From: Fulvia fulva
Lineage: Eukaryota; Ascomycota; Dothideomycetes; Mycosphaerellales; Mycosphaerellaceae
Direction of reading: 5' to 3'
NCBI RefSeq assembly: GCF_020509005.1
Contig: NC_063014.1
Span: 310,001-374,000 of the forward strand
DNA: 64,000 nucleotides
How positions within the stretch are numbered: the first letter of the stretch is position 1; each line of letters opens with the position of its first letter. Below are positions 10,919 to 22,700 of the stretch, in pieces. The position numbers were made by a program, and so were the translations under genes. Below the pieces are notes generated by a model that saw only the letters and a list, made by a program, of their open reading frames with translations, was not told the origin of the DNA and did not search any database.

Positions 10919-11581
10919 ATGAGCGCCACAGCAACCCTCACACAGACCCAGGCCCTGCCTGACTACCGTCACCGAACATACGACCTCAAGACTCCTCAAG
11001 ACCATGCCAAGATGTACGATGAGTGGGCAGCCACATACGACTCCGACGTCATGGGCGACACAACCGACTACGTCGGTCCAGCACAAACCGTACAAGCTGT
11101 CCGCGCCGCCAACGGAAGAATAGAGGGCGAAGTCCTCGATGCTGGCTGCGGTACCGGTCTCGCCGGCGTAGCCCTCAGCCAAGCCGGAGCACGCACAATC
11201 GACGGCATCGACGTCTCCCCAGGCATGCTCAAGCTCGCACAGAAGACTGGCACATACCGCACACTCCAAGAGGTCGACATGCAACAAAAGATCGACCTGC
11301 CCAGCGACAAGTACGACGTCGTAACCTGCGTGGGGACCTTCACCACCGGCCACGTCGGCCCAGACCCAGCACTACCAGAACTCGTGAGAGTCGTGAAGAA
11401 GGGCGGTGTCATTGCTGCAACGATCTACCACGGCATCTGGAAGACAGATGGCTTCGAGAAGGAAGTTCTACGACTACAGGAGTCGCGGCAGGTGGACGTC
11501 CTCAGCACGGAGATTTGTGATTACAGGCGAGCGGAGGGCAAAGATGGCCAGGCTCGCATGATTGTGCTACGGAAGAGGTAG
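10919..11581 (+). CDS. Class I SAM-dependent methyltransferase, METTL27 (WBSCR27)-like
   Basis: Small single-exon methyltransferase of 220 residues. The SAM-binding motif I, VLDAGCGTGLAG, is at about residues 72-83. It is followed by an acidic end to beta-2 (IDGIDVS) and the post-motif stretch PELVRVVKKGGVI. The N-terminal DHAKMYDEWAATYDSDV segment is characteristic of the METTL27-like group, whose substrate is not known. The ATG at 10919 is preferred because it follows a CA-rich leader (ccgccaacATGAG) and precedes the conserved core. The frame is open another 110 codons upstream, but that part has no domain-like sequence. No targeting signal is seen, so it is probably cytosolic. Confidence 0.85.
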   Translation: MSATATLTQTQALPDYRHRTYDLKTPQDHAKMYDEWAATYDSDVMGDTTDYVGPAQTVQAVRAANGRIEGEVLDAGCGTGLAGVALSQAGARTIDGIDVSPGMLKLAQKTGTYRTLQEVDMQQKIDLPSDKYDVVTCVGTFTTGHVGPDPALPELVRVVKKGGVIAATIYHGIWKTDGFEKEVLRLQESRQVDVLSTEICDYRRAEGKDGQARMIVLRKR

Positions 11582-12349
11582 AGGGGTAAATGGTGGCTGG
11601 CGTGTGATGGTCCTCACTTTCATGGTACAGGATTTTCACTTGACGGGGCGAGATCATAACATCTCGATCCGGCTGGCTGCGGGATGATTTGCATAGCGTT
11701 AGCGTTTGTTTGGTGGTGATGATTATGATGATACCATAAAAAGATACCATTATCAAAGGAAGGGATTGTTTTAATGTTATAGTCTTTCTCTTTCCACTGT
11801 GTCTCTATCTTCTTACTTCTAACTTTTGCTGAGTACTTGAAGGCAAGAACTCGTTGGTAGAAGATCCCAGTTGCTCAGCACCTGTCATCTCGTTGTTCTG
11901 ACGAGTCAGCCAGCCGGCGAAGACGTCCCAACTCGATTCACATCTTTCACGTTCTCCTGCCACACGTGCATCATCGCTTCATCGACCTTAACGCCTAGTT
12001 GCATCACTTCAGTCACTTGCAACGAGACCCTTGGAGGCGTCTGCGCTTCGTGCGGTCAAGCTCAGCCGCAAGCAACTCCAAGCACCACTCGTGCACGATG
12101 AACTTCGGGATCATGCAGCTTTCCAGTGCGGCGGATTGCCTTATACCGACCATTCTCGATCTAGAACATAGTGTCATGGCTGAGATCGCAGCGTCTGAAT
12201 ATGGACAATGCCCTACGGCATGCTTCGCACGTCGCTGGGATGCTGCTCATTCAACTTGTCTTTGCCTGACTACTCAATGCTGACTTGGCTTTCAACCACT
12301 TCTGGTATCTGCATCTAACCATAGATCACACGACTCCAGTGCGCTCAAA
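11582..12349. other. Intergenic stretch before the permease remnant
   Basis: About 770 bases without a supported gene. The left third is the AT-rich 3' region of the methyltransferase gene. The rest could be leftover flank of the damaged permease, but I see no further permease sequence in it. Confidence 0.4.
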
Positions 12350-12841
12350 ATGGACTTCAACAATTCCGTTGGGTTCTCCTCGACACCGAGCGACCTTCCA
12401 TTGCACCATCAAGCCGAACGCACGGGAGCAGTCGGCGTGGACGCCAAAGACATGCATCGCCTAGGCAAGAGGCAAGAATTCAAACGGAATTTGTTCTTTC
12501 TGGAGCTTCCTTGGATTCGTATCGGTGTTGACGGCGACCTAGGAGTATATTTTGACGTCGCTGTCAGTGAGCTTCTCCTCTCGTGGTCATGGTATGCTGA
12601 TGATGGCTGGGGGGATTGGTGGATGCTAACAATTTGTAGCCGGACTCTTCTGGTGCTTCATCACTACTGTTTTGTGCCACAGCACCATCATAGCTTCTCC
12701 AGCAGAAATGATGGTACGTGGAGCGGCTCTGATGGTACAGACACGATGGGCGAGCTTGCACCGTGCTTGAGCTTTGGACAATGCTTGTCCTACACGTTTA
12801 GAACTAACATCGTGACATGACAGGCATCAATGGCACCTACC
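12350..12841 (+). pseudogene. Truncated amino-acid/GABA permease (APC family) remnant
   Basis: The first 46 codons read into GVDAKDMHRLGKRQEFKRN, the cytosolic N-terminus of fungal GABA/amino-acid permeases. The frame then shifts near 12490. The new frame gives SFWSFLGFVSVLTAT, a TAG at 12540-12542 where the family has the Trp of its ATWE motif, then EYILTS. An intron-like gtgagc...ctaac...tag (12567-12638) leads to AGLFWCFITTVLCHSTIIAS, a match to transmembrane helix 2. A second intron-like gtacgt...cag (12714-12823) leads to ASMAPT, after which homology stops. So a spliced gene was frameshifted, acquired a stop and lost all but two of its twelve helices. The family assignment rests on motif recall; an alignment would confirm it. 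Confidence 0.75.
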
Positions 12842-13031
12842 CTGTTGATTTATCGGTGTGGCGCTGGCTGACACATCAATTCGCACGGACTTTTCCAGCC
12901 GGGGCGAGGTGAATGCAAGCTCGAACAGACCTTTCTTGGCAGCCCATTACAAAACTCCAATTCCTCTCACTACTTTCTTCTAGACTTATACCATCAACAC
13001 TGGTCATCTTGATAAGGGTTGTCAGATCACG

Positions 13032-15807
13032 ATGTCGTCGGAACCTCTGGTTAACACCTACAAGCGCTACAAGGTGAGTATCGGTTCAACATCACTTAGA
13101 AATCACCACTAATGCGCGACAGGCTGGCACAGAAAAGCTAATCGACTGGCTCTTGGAATCCGCTGCACGCTGTGAGACTCGCTCAGCGTCTCAAAAACGC
13201 CCTCGAGACAAGGAGAAAGCAAAAGTCCCGACTCGAGAACTGTGTAACCTTGCGCAGCGCATTGTCGAGTCCAAGAAGCCCATCATCGAGATCAGACTCG
13301 ACATCCTCCACATTGCCGAAGATGTACTCGTAGCTCGAGCCCAATTCGCAGACTTCTACACATACCTTGAAGAGCATGCTCGGCACAGTGCTGACAGCGC
13401 GAATCATGCAGCTCTGACCAAGTCGAATGCCGGTCACCAGCATTTCGTCAAGACTTTGCGGCAGGTCTACGAACTACTTCGGGGCGAACATAAGGCTCGT
13501 CAACCGAAGCACAACAAAAAGACACAAGAGCTCGCTACCGATGCCGGCGAACTCATCAACCTGTATCGCCACTTGGATCTCGAGGAGCCGAGCGAGGACG
13601 ACTTCCCCAACAACACTCACGCTGGTGAGGCTGCCTTAGCACCGGTCAGTGAAGCACCCTTGGAGCTGGGTAAAGATGTCGAGGAGCATGATGACACAGC
13701 GTTCCGAGCCTACTGCTTGCTGAAAGACTTGCACAGCGTGATTTCCTACATTCGCTCGGTGTGGCAACAGTACGCGACAGGCGAGCTCAGTATCTGGATA
13801 GCTGCGAAGCTCACTGAGAGTGCTCAAGAGCTTGTCCAGTCTCTGTGCGATGAGTACAAGGAGCTTCACCCGCAGCAAGGGACGTATGAAGCAATTCTTG
13901 ATCTTCTGAACGTCCACTCGCTCGTTGACAATGAGGACAACGGCATCCATGAGGCGGACCAGAGTGATGCAGAGCGAGATGTTGCAAACATAACATCTTC
14001 CACGACCTCTTCTATTTCAGGCGACATGCTCCTTGTCCGGCCGTTCAAAGCGCTGACTGGCTTCGTCGAAGCTGCGAAAGCATTGGACGACAGTGAGGAT
14101 ATGACGATGGCTGGAGTAGATGACTCGAGAACTGGATCTACGACGAGTTTCGCAGAAGCCCTGACAGGTCTACCTCGCCTTCTAAAGGAAACTTTCCCGT
14201 TCATCAAAGCCTTTGGCGATGCTCAGCGCAACGACGCCTGCACCCTTGCCGTACAAGCCGTTGATGGCTACACCTACAAGCTTTTGAATATTCTGGCTGG
14301 TGAACCTATCGACTTAGCGACCGTGGTGGGGACACAGATCTGCATGGGCGTATTTGACGCCATGGACGGCGAGACAAGCCGCGGCTTCCTAGCTGCGAAA
14401 GAAGCTATCACTCGAGGCCAGGATTCGGCCAAAGCATTCGCGCAGTTCCCAGACACGTTGTCATACTACGCAAAGCAATATATCAACCCGGATGTTGCCA
14501 ATGCCGTTGGGCGCCCTGCTAACGCAGTTGTCTTTGAGGTGCACGAAGGAGAAGTCATGGGATGGACCGATCGCCCTGACCCGAAATCCTCTTACACAGT
14601 ATCGATATCGAAAGCGATACTCTGTGCATTGCCCCTACTACCAGTGCTAAGAGCTTATCGCATACTCTTCGCGACCTCGACATTGTCAAGCACGCTGTGT
14701 GGAAGCACCGGCATCGCCATCTCTGTGGCACACCTTCACAAAGCTGGTCTGATGGCCGGCTACATCAAGAGACCTTGGAAGGATCTCGAGATGTACATCA
14801 AGCGGCAGAACCAGCTGGGAACTTTCCTTCGCCAAGGCGATAGGTCAGTACGATCTGTGCTCAACCAGTTCGGCCTTGCCATTGGCTTGACTCTGAAGCA
14901 GCTAAATCAGCTCATGCCACCCTCGGCTCCGCGGCTAGCTGTGATACAGAAGAATCTGAGAGCCTCTAGACCGTGTCGCTATGGCGACAGCGAACACAGC
15001 ACTCGCATCGATAATAGCTACCTGGGCAATCCCGCTTCGCGGATGAGGGTCCTGTACGACACTGTGAAGCGATATGCTGCCACGCCTGGAGGCATCCAAG
15101 ATCCTGAGATCGCGAAGCAGTGGAATGCAACAAGGGCGCTGGAGCCAGCTCAACTACTGAAGGTCGCCCTCGAAGTGCTGGTCGAAGACAAGCCTCACAT
15201 GATGTTCGACGGTTCCGCGCTGTTTGAGCAGTGCGTACAATGGCTCGGTCTACAAGCCGAGCACTGGGCGCAGACCCTGATTATTGACGACAGCACTCCT
15301 CGCCTCGATCCGTACAATGGTACTCTCCTGACACTGTGGTACGCCGCTACGAAGGGAGAGGCGCTGTTCGCCACGCCTGCGAACATGAACTTCCTTCTTC
15401 GCGGCTGCTACTTCATCAACGAAGTCGTCGCAAAGAACGGCGATGGCTGTATGCAGAGGAGTCTGGAGCTCTCTAGTGTCCTCGCACGAGAGCGTTTCAC
15501 ACTTCTCAATCCGTGGTCCACGTCCTCTGAGCAGTCGCCGGCGTACAACGCACCATTGATGGAGCAGGAAGCGGCCAGCCCGACTATGCCCATCAACGAG
15601 AACAAGATCATCCAGATGACGGATTGCATTGACAAGGCGAGACAGGACTTCACGACTATGACAAAGCACGGGCTTGACCCACAAAAGGTCTTGAGATTAG
15701 TCCAGGCGCGCTTGGACAATCATTGCAGAGAACACAAGTTCGACCTGGTGATCATCGCCAGTATCAAGAATGGTGCACTGGAAATCCAGCATGAAAAGTC
15801 GGGCTGA
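13032..15807 (+). CDS. DUF6604-type large protein of unknown function (copy A)
   Basis: Two exons, 13032-13073 and 13123-15807 (intron gtgagt...cag, 49 bases), give 908 residues. The short first exon supplies MSSEPLVNTYKRYK; splicing completes the N-terminal motif YKRYKAGTEKLIDWLLESA, the hallmark of the fungal DUF6604 domain. The rest is mostly helical, with a basic linker (KHNKKT) and acidic stretches. No signal peptide or convincing membrane helix is seen. The role is unknown. A relative lies at 46909-49920 on the other strand, sharing the N-terminal motif, the YCLLKD/WCLLKD segment, a WN..R.L.P..LL.V pattern and a FL-QC.--.QW pattern near the C-terminus. Family membership is recalled, not searched. 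Confidence 0.85.
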
Positions 15808-16218
15808 TGGTAGCGTCTGATAGTTTCGGGCATACGAGGACAGTCCCATTTCTTCAGGCGTGCAGCTATCTTGCATCAGCAGCGTCAACGTGACAGGATC
15901 CAGATGGATTGAACCTATCAATTGCAGGATTTGATGGAGTGAGAACCTTGAAGCAAAAAAAAAAGAACAGCCACCGCCGCACAGACAGCTTCTGCAGCGA
16001 TGAGTGGCAAGCCCATGACCCACATCATTGGTCCCCACGCATTCTCGCCTGCTCGCTGTGATCTTTGCAGACCATCCGGGCCATCCAGACGGAAGTAGTT
16101 GTCGAACGTAGCACTACGCCGGTTGGTACATATACCTTCGCTCATCGAGCGCATGAGAACTCTTGGCACCTCAACCACAACACACTCAAAAGTTGCCGCT
16201 TCGGCATTCATGCATTAC
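15808..16218. other. Intergenic stretch left of the LINE insertion
   Basis: About 410 bases, no gene seen. A short poly-A run lies near 15955. The right end is the pre-insertion target of the LINE. Confidence 0.5.
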
Positions 16219-16231
16219 ATCTCAAAATATA
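16219..16231. repeat. Target-site duplication, left copy
   Basis: The 13-mer atctcaaaatata is repeated exactly at 19593-19605, immediately flanking the LINE. It marks the insertion as a genuine endonuclease-primed event. Confidence 0.85.
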
Positions 16232-19200
16232 GATAGATAGATTTGTCATTCCCCTGTTCTAGGACCCTATTCGGCCTATGCAGGTATATATCTATTGTTA
16301 TGTACAAAGGGAAACCCGAATAGGTGAGAACCCTTCCCGCCCCCGACTTCTCCTTGTCTAGATTAGCTTTCCCTCTGAACGTGCGTAGTCCATGTCACTA
16401 TCCCGTTAGCTCCCGCTCCCAGCCGGTCTCGTCGCGCTGCGCCGTGTCCTCTCTTCCTGCACTGCTCCTACTAGGCGATACTGTTCCAGCTAGCCCTTCC
16501 CAGTTCGTAATGCGCCGTAAGTCCTCAACGTTGTTAAGAAGTGCCCCAATGGTCCGGTTCGTCGCCTTTGCCATCCACTCCCCCCTTCCTGGCGACCACC
16601 TCGGACAGACGAGGAGTGCGTGCCGTACATTCTAGGAGTGATAGCCGTAGGGGTAGCTAGTATTCGTGTATTCTGGAACCTTCCTCTATGATAGGTACCC
16701 CTGGAGGCCGATGTGTTCGCTTCGCAGTTGGGTTGCTATACTACTCTGTGCCCTCGTAAGGCGGTAGTGGATGAGCTTCGGGGGTTGCTTGACCGCGGAT
16801 TTTGTGGCTGACCATTCCTTAGGTTGTCCCGCTGGCTGAGGGCGTCCACTATGCCCTACAACCTGGTTGTTCCACCTCTCTTTCCATAGTTGCTCTACAA
16901 ACGTTTTCTCACCCTCCCATTGTGTTACTAGCTGTTCGTCCCTTGCCTGGTAGTTCGGCTCGTTTCCGGGTCGAATGCCCTTGTGCGCTGGTACTGATTC
17001 GCGGGCCCTTGCGACTGCACTGGCGATGACCTTCTATACTGGGTACTGTGCCGACTTGCCTAAGTAGGAGGTCCGTAGTCCCTGGATGTATAGGTCGATC
17101 GGCGGTATGGCGGTCTCGTGCTCAAGCATCCTTATTAGTGTCGACTTATATGCCCCGGTGACCTTCCTTAGGCATTGGTTTTGGATCTTCGCTAACGGCG
17201 CGACGAGTCCCTTTGATGGGCAGGCCCTCTCGCCTAAGGACCACACTTGGCTGCCATAGGTGAGGACTGGCCGTACAATAGCCGTGTACAGAAGTCGTGA
17301 CTGCCGAAAGTCCGCCCCCTATGTGGACGTAGTGAGCCTCTGGCATAATGCCATATTCTGTTTAGCTTTCCGTGATATTGCCTGTACGTGCTTCCTCCAC
17401 CGCAGCGCCGGGTCCACCTATAGTCCGAGGATCCTGAGCTGATTTGCCGGGTTAGTCGTGTGCCCCTGTATCTAGATAGAAGCTTGCATGTTGTGGAATC
17501 GTGGCCGGCGCGTAAAGTGTATCAGGTTGTACTTTTCTGGGGCAAACCGAGCCCTATGCCTCCTAGCCCAGTCCTCGCAGATCTTGTGCTTCTCTTCCAG
17601 TAGCCTACAGTTCTCCTTAGTCGAGGACGACCACGCTAGGATGTTCGTGTCGTCCACGAAGCCGCTCGCAGCGGTGTTCTGGGATTCTAGGGCTGGGAGT
17701 AGCGTCGCCATGAAGAAGAGGAACAGGATAGGTGCTAGCGTTGAGCCTTGCGGGATTCCAGTGTGGACTGCTTGAAATAGGCTTTTATACTGACCGACCA
17801 GGATCGACGTGCTACGGTTTTGGAGGTAGGACCGTACGAAGTTGACAAGCCACTTAGGGAGTCCTTTCGACCTTAAGATATAGAGTAGCCGCGGGTGTGA
17901 CACGTAGTCGAAGGCTCACGATATGTCTAGACTGAGTAGGGATGCCACCTTGTCCCTATTCCTATGCCAGATGGCCTTTACCTGGGAGGTGATGAGTTCC
18001 ATCGCGGATAGCGTCGATCGCTATGGGCGCGCACCTATCTAGGTATCCGGGAGTAGGGAGTACTCCTCTGCCGCCTCGGAGAGTCTCGTTGCAACCAGCT
18101 TCTTAAGCGCCTTCCTAAGAGTGTTAAGGAGCGCAATTGGGCGGTACGACTTCACCTGCGTATAGTCTTCCTTTTGCGGCTTGCGCAGGACTACTGTCGT
18201 CGATTGTTTGAATACCGTTGGGTAGTATCCGGTCTGTAGGCAGGCGTTGAAGATCGCTGCGACTGCTGGGGCTAGTTGATCTCTGCACTTCTTTAGTAGT
18301 TCATTTGGGATATCATCCGGCCCCGGGGCTTTCTTCGCCGGCAACTTCCTAAGCACAGCGGCAACTTCTCCCTCGGACACATTCTATTGGACCGCGATGC
18401 TAGGGGCTGGGGTAGTAGAGCTGTTTATGTCGCTTAGATCAGCCTCGACTGGGGGCGGGAAGAACTTGCTAGCCAGTAGACGCGCCTTGGCCTCGGGGTC
18501 GCTAACCGGGCCACTAGGCGATTGTAGCGCTGGGATAGAGAAGGAGGGGCCCTGTGTAGGGTCCTGTCGGGCCCATTTCGCTAGCTTCCACATCCTCGCT
18601 GGCTTGTCGGCGATTTCTTCCACTGTAGCTCTCCAGCCGACTGCTTTCTCCCTCCGTATCGTGGCTTTCTTCTGTTGGCATGCCTCCCTGTATGCGTTCC
18701 AGGCCTCCTCGCTATGGCTGCTCGTCCACACCCGGCGGGCTCTCCTTGCTTCTCTTACTGCCGCAGTGCACTTCGGCGTCCAGTATGGTTTGGACCATGT
18801 CGTTGGTTGGGCAAGCGGAACGTGAAGTGAGGTCGCTTTTCTTATTACGTCTGTTAACCCTTAGACTGCCTCGTCTATCTCGTCTTTACTATTGTATTGC
18901 TGCTGCGCGAGCTGGACCAGCCTCTCGGAGTCGTCGAGGTATGCCTGGATGTTGGCCTAGTGGGCCTTTCCCCAGTTTGGCTTAGGGGTTCTCGCTGGTG
19001 TGCATTGTATCTGTGTCGCAATGGAGGTCCTGACTGGCATGTGGTCTGACGACGCCTCGAGTTCATGTTCGATCCCACAGTAGGTTACCATGTGGTAGTG
19101 GCTATCTGAGATCCAGGAGAGGTCGATCGTGCCTTGGAGTCCCCCTCTCTTCCAGGTGCCCAGGTCCTTCGGGGTATTGAGGGCAATTGCGTTGCTCGCC

Positions 19201-19592
19201 ATCAAGTCGATTACTTCGTCGGCTATGGGGTGCGGCTGCATAAGGCTTTCCAGGAAGGGTGGTGTATGTTGAAGTCTCCTACTACGATATGGCACCCTCG
19301 TCTCTTGAGCGCACTGTCCAGGTGTCTACAGACCCCAAGGTCGCGACTGGACCTCGAAGCTGGCGGTTGCATATATATGTTGTGCATCCAAGTGCCACCC
19401 ACGTGGAGGGAGGTAATGTCTCCCCCGCCTTCTTCGTCTGCGTAGTACACTACCTCCCAGTCGGATTCTAGTATGTCCTTGCTGACATAGAAGCACGTAC
19501 GGGGTCTGCCGTCGCTTCGTAGGCATGTCGTGTAGCCTGGTGACTTGCAGGTCGTTGGTCTCTTGTAGTGCGGGTTAATCCATGGCTCCTGG
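16232..19592 (-). mobile_element. 5'-truncated Tad-type non-LTR retrotransposon (LINE), lightly RIPed
   Basis: The element lies on the minus strand, its 5' end at 19592 and its 3' tail (repeats of ATCT) at 16232. In order it encodes part of an endonuclease (IQEPWINP, GDFNIHHPSWK, about 19590-18960), a linker, reverse transcriptase (AKKAPGPDDIPNELLKKC near 18300; TGIPQGSTLAP and catalytic FVDD near 17760-17660), and a C-terminal region with AIVRPVLTYGSQVW and TRAQSSIATQLRSEHIG. ORF1 and the start of the endonuclease are missing, and the first codons abut the target duplication, so it arrived truncated. Several TAG codons stand where Trp or Gln is expected (for example STxGADF and GLxVD), consistent with mild RIP. 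It is not functional. Confidence 0.9.
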
Positions 19593-19605
19593 ATCTCAAA
19601 ATATA
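19593..19605. repeat. Target-site duplication, right copy
   Basis: Exact match to 16219-16231, adjoining the truncated 5' end of the LINE. Confidence 0.85.
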
Positions 19606-19755
19606 TACAACACGCCCGCACCGGCGCATAAAAGCTACGTCACTAATGCCATTGGTATCATAAATCTCATCGTCTCCAACCCCTCCTGAAACGCGTTTCC
19701 AACAAACGCTAGCCAATCCAATCCAATGCGATTCGTCTCACAAGCTGAACGTCTC

Positions 19756-22700
19756 TCAAAACTCCATCGTAATCTCCCTCTCCTTTCCAAACTCCGGATC
19801 ATCAGCATCCGCGCTCCAAGGATTATGGTCAGGTTCTATATTTGCTGGAGTTACAGGCGTGCTTCCAAGTTTGCTGCCAGAGTGTACTGGGGTGGTGTTG
19901 ATGCTTCGCAGTGGGGGACGATTTGAGGGTTCGGGGGAGTTGCGCGCGGATTGAAATTCGGGTGTGGGTCCCAAGGTAGGGGCTGTTAGGGTTGTGGCTT
20001 TGGGTCTGTCTTCTTCGAAGGACATTTGGACTTCTTCGTCTGGGGATTTGAGCTCTTGCTCGCGGATGTGGGCGCTTGTGCCGTTGGGTAGTGGCATGCT
20101 GACACTGCGGTTGGAGGAGTTGTTTGGGAGTGATGTAGAAGATCCATCATGCGTCTGACTGTGCTTGGGCTCCGGTCTGGTCTTACCATCCGGTGTCATG
20201 CTGCCATTGGCATGGCTGGTTGTTGGTGCACTCTCTTGCTTCGGCGACAAGTTGACTTTGAGGGTAGGCAATGTGCTCTCGATCTCTCTCACGCTGAGAT
20301 GTTTCTTGATTTCCTCGATGTCGTCAGGACTCTTGATTGCCAATGCGAGCGCTTCTTTCCGGATGGCGTCCACGTCGAACATGACATTGGCGTTCTCCTC
20401 GGCATGCTTCTCGCTTTCCTTGTCATCCCCTTCGAGGACCTTCTGACTCCGCTCATCGTAAGTCTCCCAAGCCTTCTTCTGCGACGCCTTCTTTCTGGAA
20501 AAGAAAGCCTTGAAGCCTTTCTTCTGTGGTTGTTCTTCGAGCCGTGCGCGGGCCTCCTCGATCTCATCGAGCAGCTCTCTCTGTCTTTTCTCGTGGTTCT
20601 CCGGGTCGGGGTCCTCGATCTCCGTGAACTCGAGACTTTCTACAGCCCATCCGACTTTGTCGAGCAGAATTGGCATCATGCCACGATAAGCCATGTGTCC
20701 AGGCACCTCCGCTGTTACATCGATATTCTCAACGCCTGGTACATCGACACTGGCCAGACCAGCCACGCGCATGATACCACCGCTCGTGGCGCGGAAGAGA
20801 TAGCCGAGGATCCAATCATTTGAGGCGTAGCCATTGACGAAGCGTCCACTGACAATACTTCGTGCGCGAATGTACTCCTCTTTTTTGGCCACAACAGGGG
20901 AGCCGAACATGTAAACGTTCTGTACCAGACCTAGTCCACCACGCCTGGCCAGTTCCTTCAGACACGAGAAGATCACACGTGCGCCAAGTGAGAAGCCGAC
21001 GAGCGTGATCGGGCGCACACCAAGATTTCTGTCAATGATTGAATCTGCCAAGATGAGACCGGTGGCATCCGCTCGGGCCAGAGATACCGTCCAAGGATTG
21101 TCAATGAGATATGATAGCTTCATCAAGATGAGTGGTGTTGACAGACCAGCCATCAACGTTGCCAGTACTGTGGCGCCCAAGACCTGCTGGATGGTCTGTG
21201 TTAATGCTTCTGTGCCAAGAATCTGGATAGTTTGACCAGTACTTTGCAGCATCTCCGGCTCCCAGTTGACCGAGTATATATCGCCCATGATGGGGTCGAC
21301 AGTACTGAATGGTAACCGCACATCATCGACTTTGCCGGTAATCCAGCCAGCGACAGTCACGATGAGATTGACGCGCTTATTGTTGAACAGCGGTTTGTAC
21401 TCGTACGTCTTGACAGCGCCTGTACGTCTGGCCGATGCATTGATGCCTATCCGACTACCCAGCGCAGCGCCGGTCGTTCCAATCAATGCTGCTGCACCTG
21501 TGCCACCGAGGAAGGTACCGGTACCAGAGACACCGATAGCAGTGAAGCCGGCAGCCAGACCAGCACCAATGACAGGCGCGAGTAGACCTGCACTTAGACC
21601 GATTACGAGGCCACCTCCGACTGTACACAGGCCCATTACAGCCAATCTTCGATTTCGCGCGGCTTTCTTTCGTGCTTCCAGATGGTCGTCTTCATTCCAG
21701 TTCTCTTTCTCGGCTTGTTCTTGCATCTCCAGTGCGTCAGTCACGCGCTTTTCGAAGCGACATATCTCCTGCCAGTCCACTGCCAATGCTTTGCCCACGA
21801 GTTCGAGCAAAGTCCGCGATCTCGAATCGTACGTGCTGTCCGCTATCAGCAGTAAGAAGAGATCACAGAGCACGGTCCACCTGATGTCGATGTCCAGATT
21901 CTTGGCATCTTCGAGCTCGTCAGGGTCCTGGATGGTAAGCTGGTCCGCCGTGTGCTGCTCATACACAAGAGGCGGCTCTTCTGTCGCTGGCGTGGAAGGA
22001 TCTGAAGGCGGAGCTGGAGTGCTTGGCTTCGATGTTGGTGTACCTAGATACGACTTCCGCTTCTCTGCGGTCGTCGAAGGCCGGGGCGATGCCAACGATG
22101 GTCGGGACGAGTTCGCTTCAGAGTTGCTTCCTGATGGAGCATGCGGGTTCTTGACTCGTGCGTTTTGCATCAGTGTAGGCGTCAGATCTGAAGGCAGCAC
22201 ACCATGCTCGGCTAGCTGCTCGACCATGATCTGCTCTCGCGCGTCAATTTCCATGTGGTTGTACACTCTGATCATGATCTTCTGGCCCCACATCTTGATT
22301 GCTTCGACTGCGAAGTCCACAAACTTCTTCGTGTTCCTCGTTCGCTCCAGGGTATCGATTTCGTTAGATATACTTGCAATTGAAAGCCTCACGATCCCGA
22401 CATAAGCTATCCTCTGAGCTTCCGTGAGCAGCGTCTTGGTGGTCTGCATCTGCGAAAGGAGGTCCGCACTCTCTTCATCCTCGTCGTACAGGGTATTGGC
22501 AGCATTACCGGCACCCTTGAAAAGATACGCGGTGTTGTCATCCATACTTGTAGCACTCTTGGCGTCTTCGTCCATCTGCACACGTGTATAGCCTTTGCCC
22601 GCGCCTCCAAGGGTTCCGTATGCGACAGTCTCATCGTCTGCTTCATCGTACTCTTTCGCCAGCACCTTGCCCCAGTCGTCGTATATCCGGTGCGTCGCAA

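Noticed and set aside
21266..22405. 379-codon open frame on the + strand
   Set aside because: Antisense to the DUF726 coding sequence; its Ser/Arg/Pro-rich translation reflects codon bias on the other strand.
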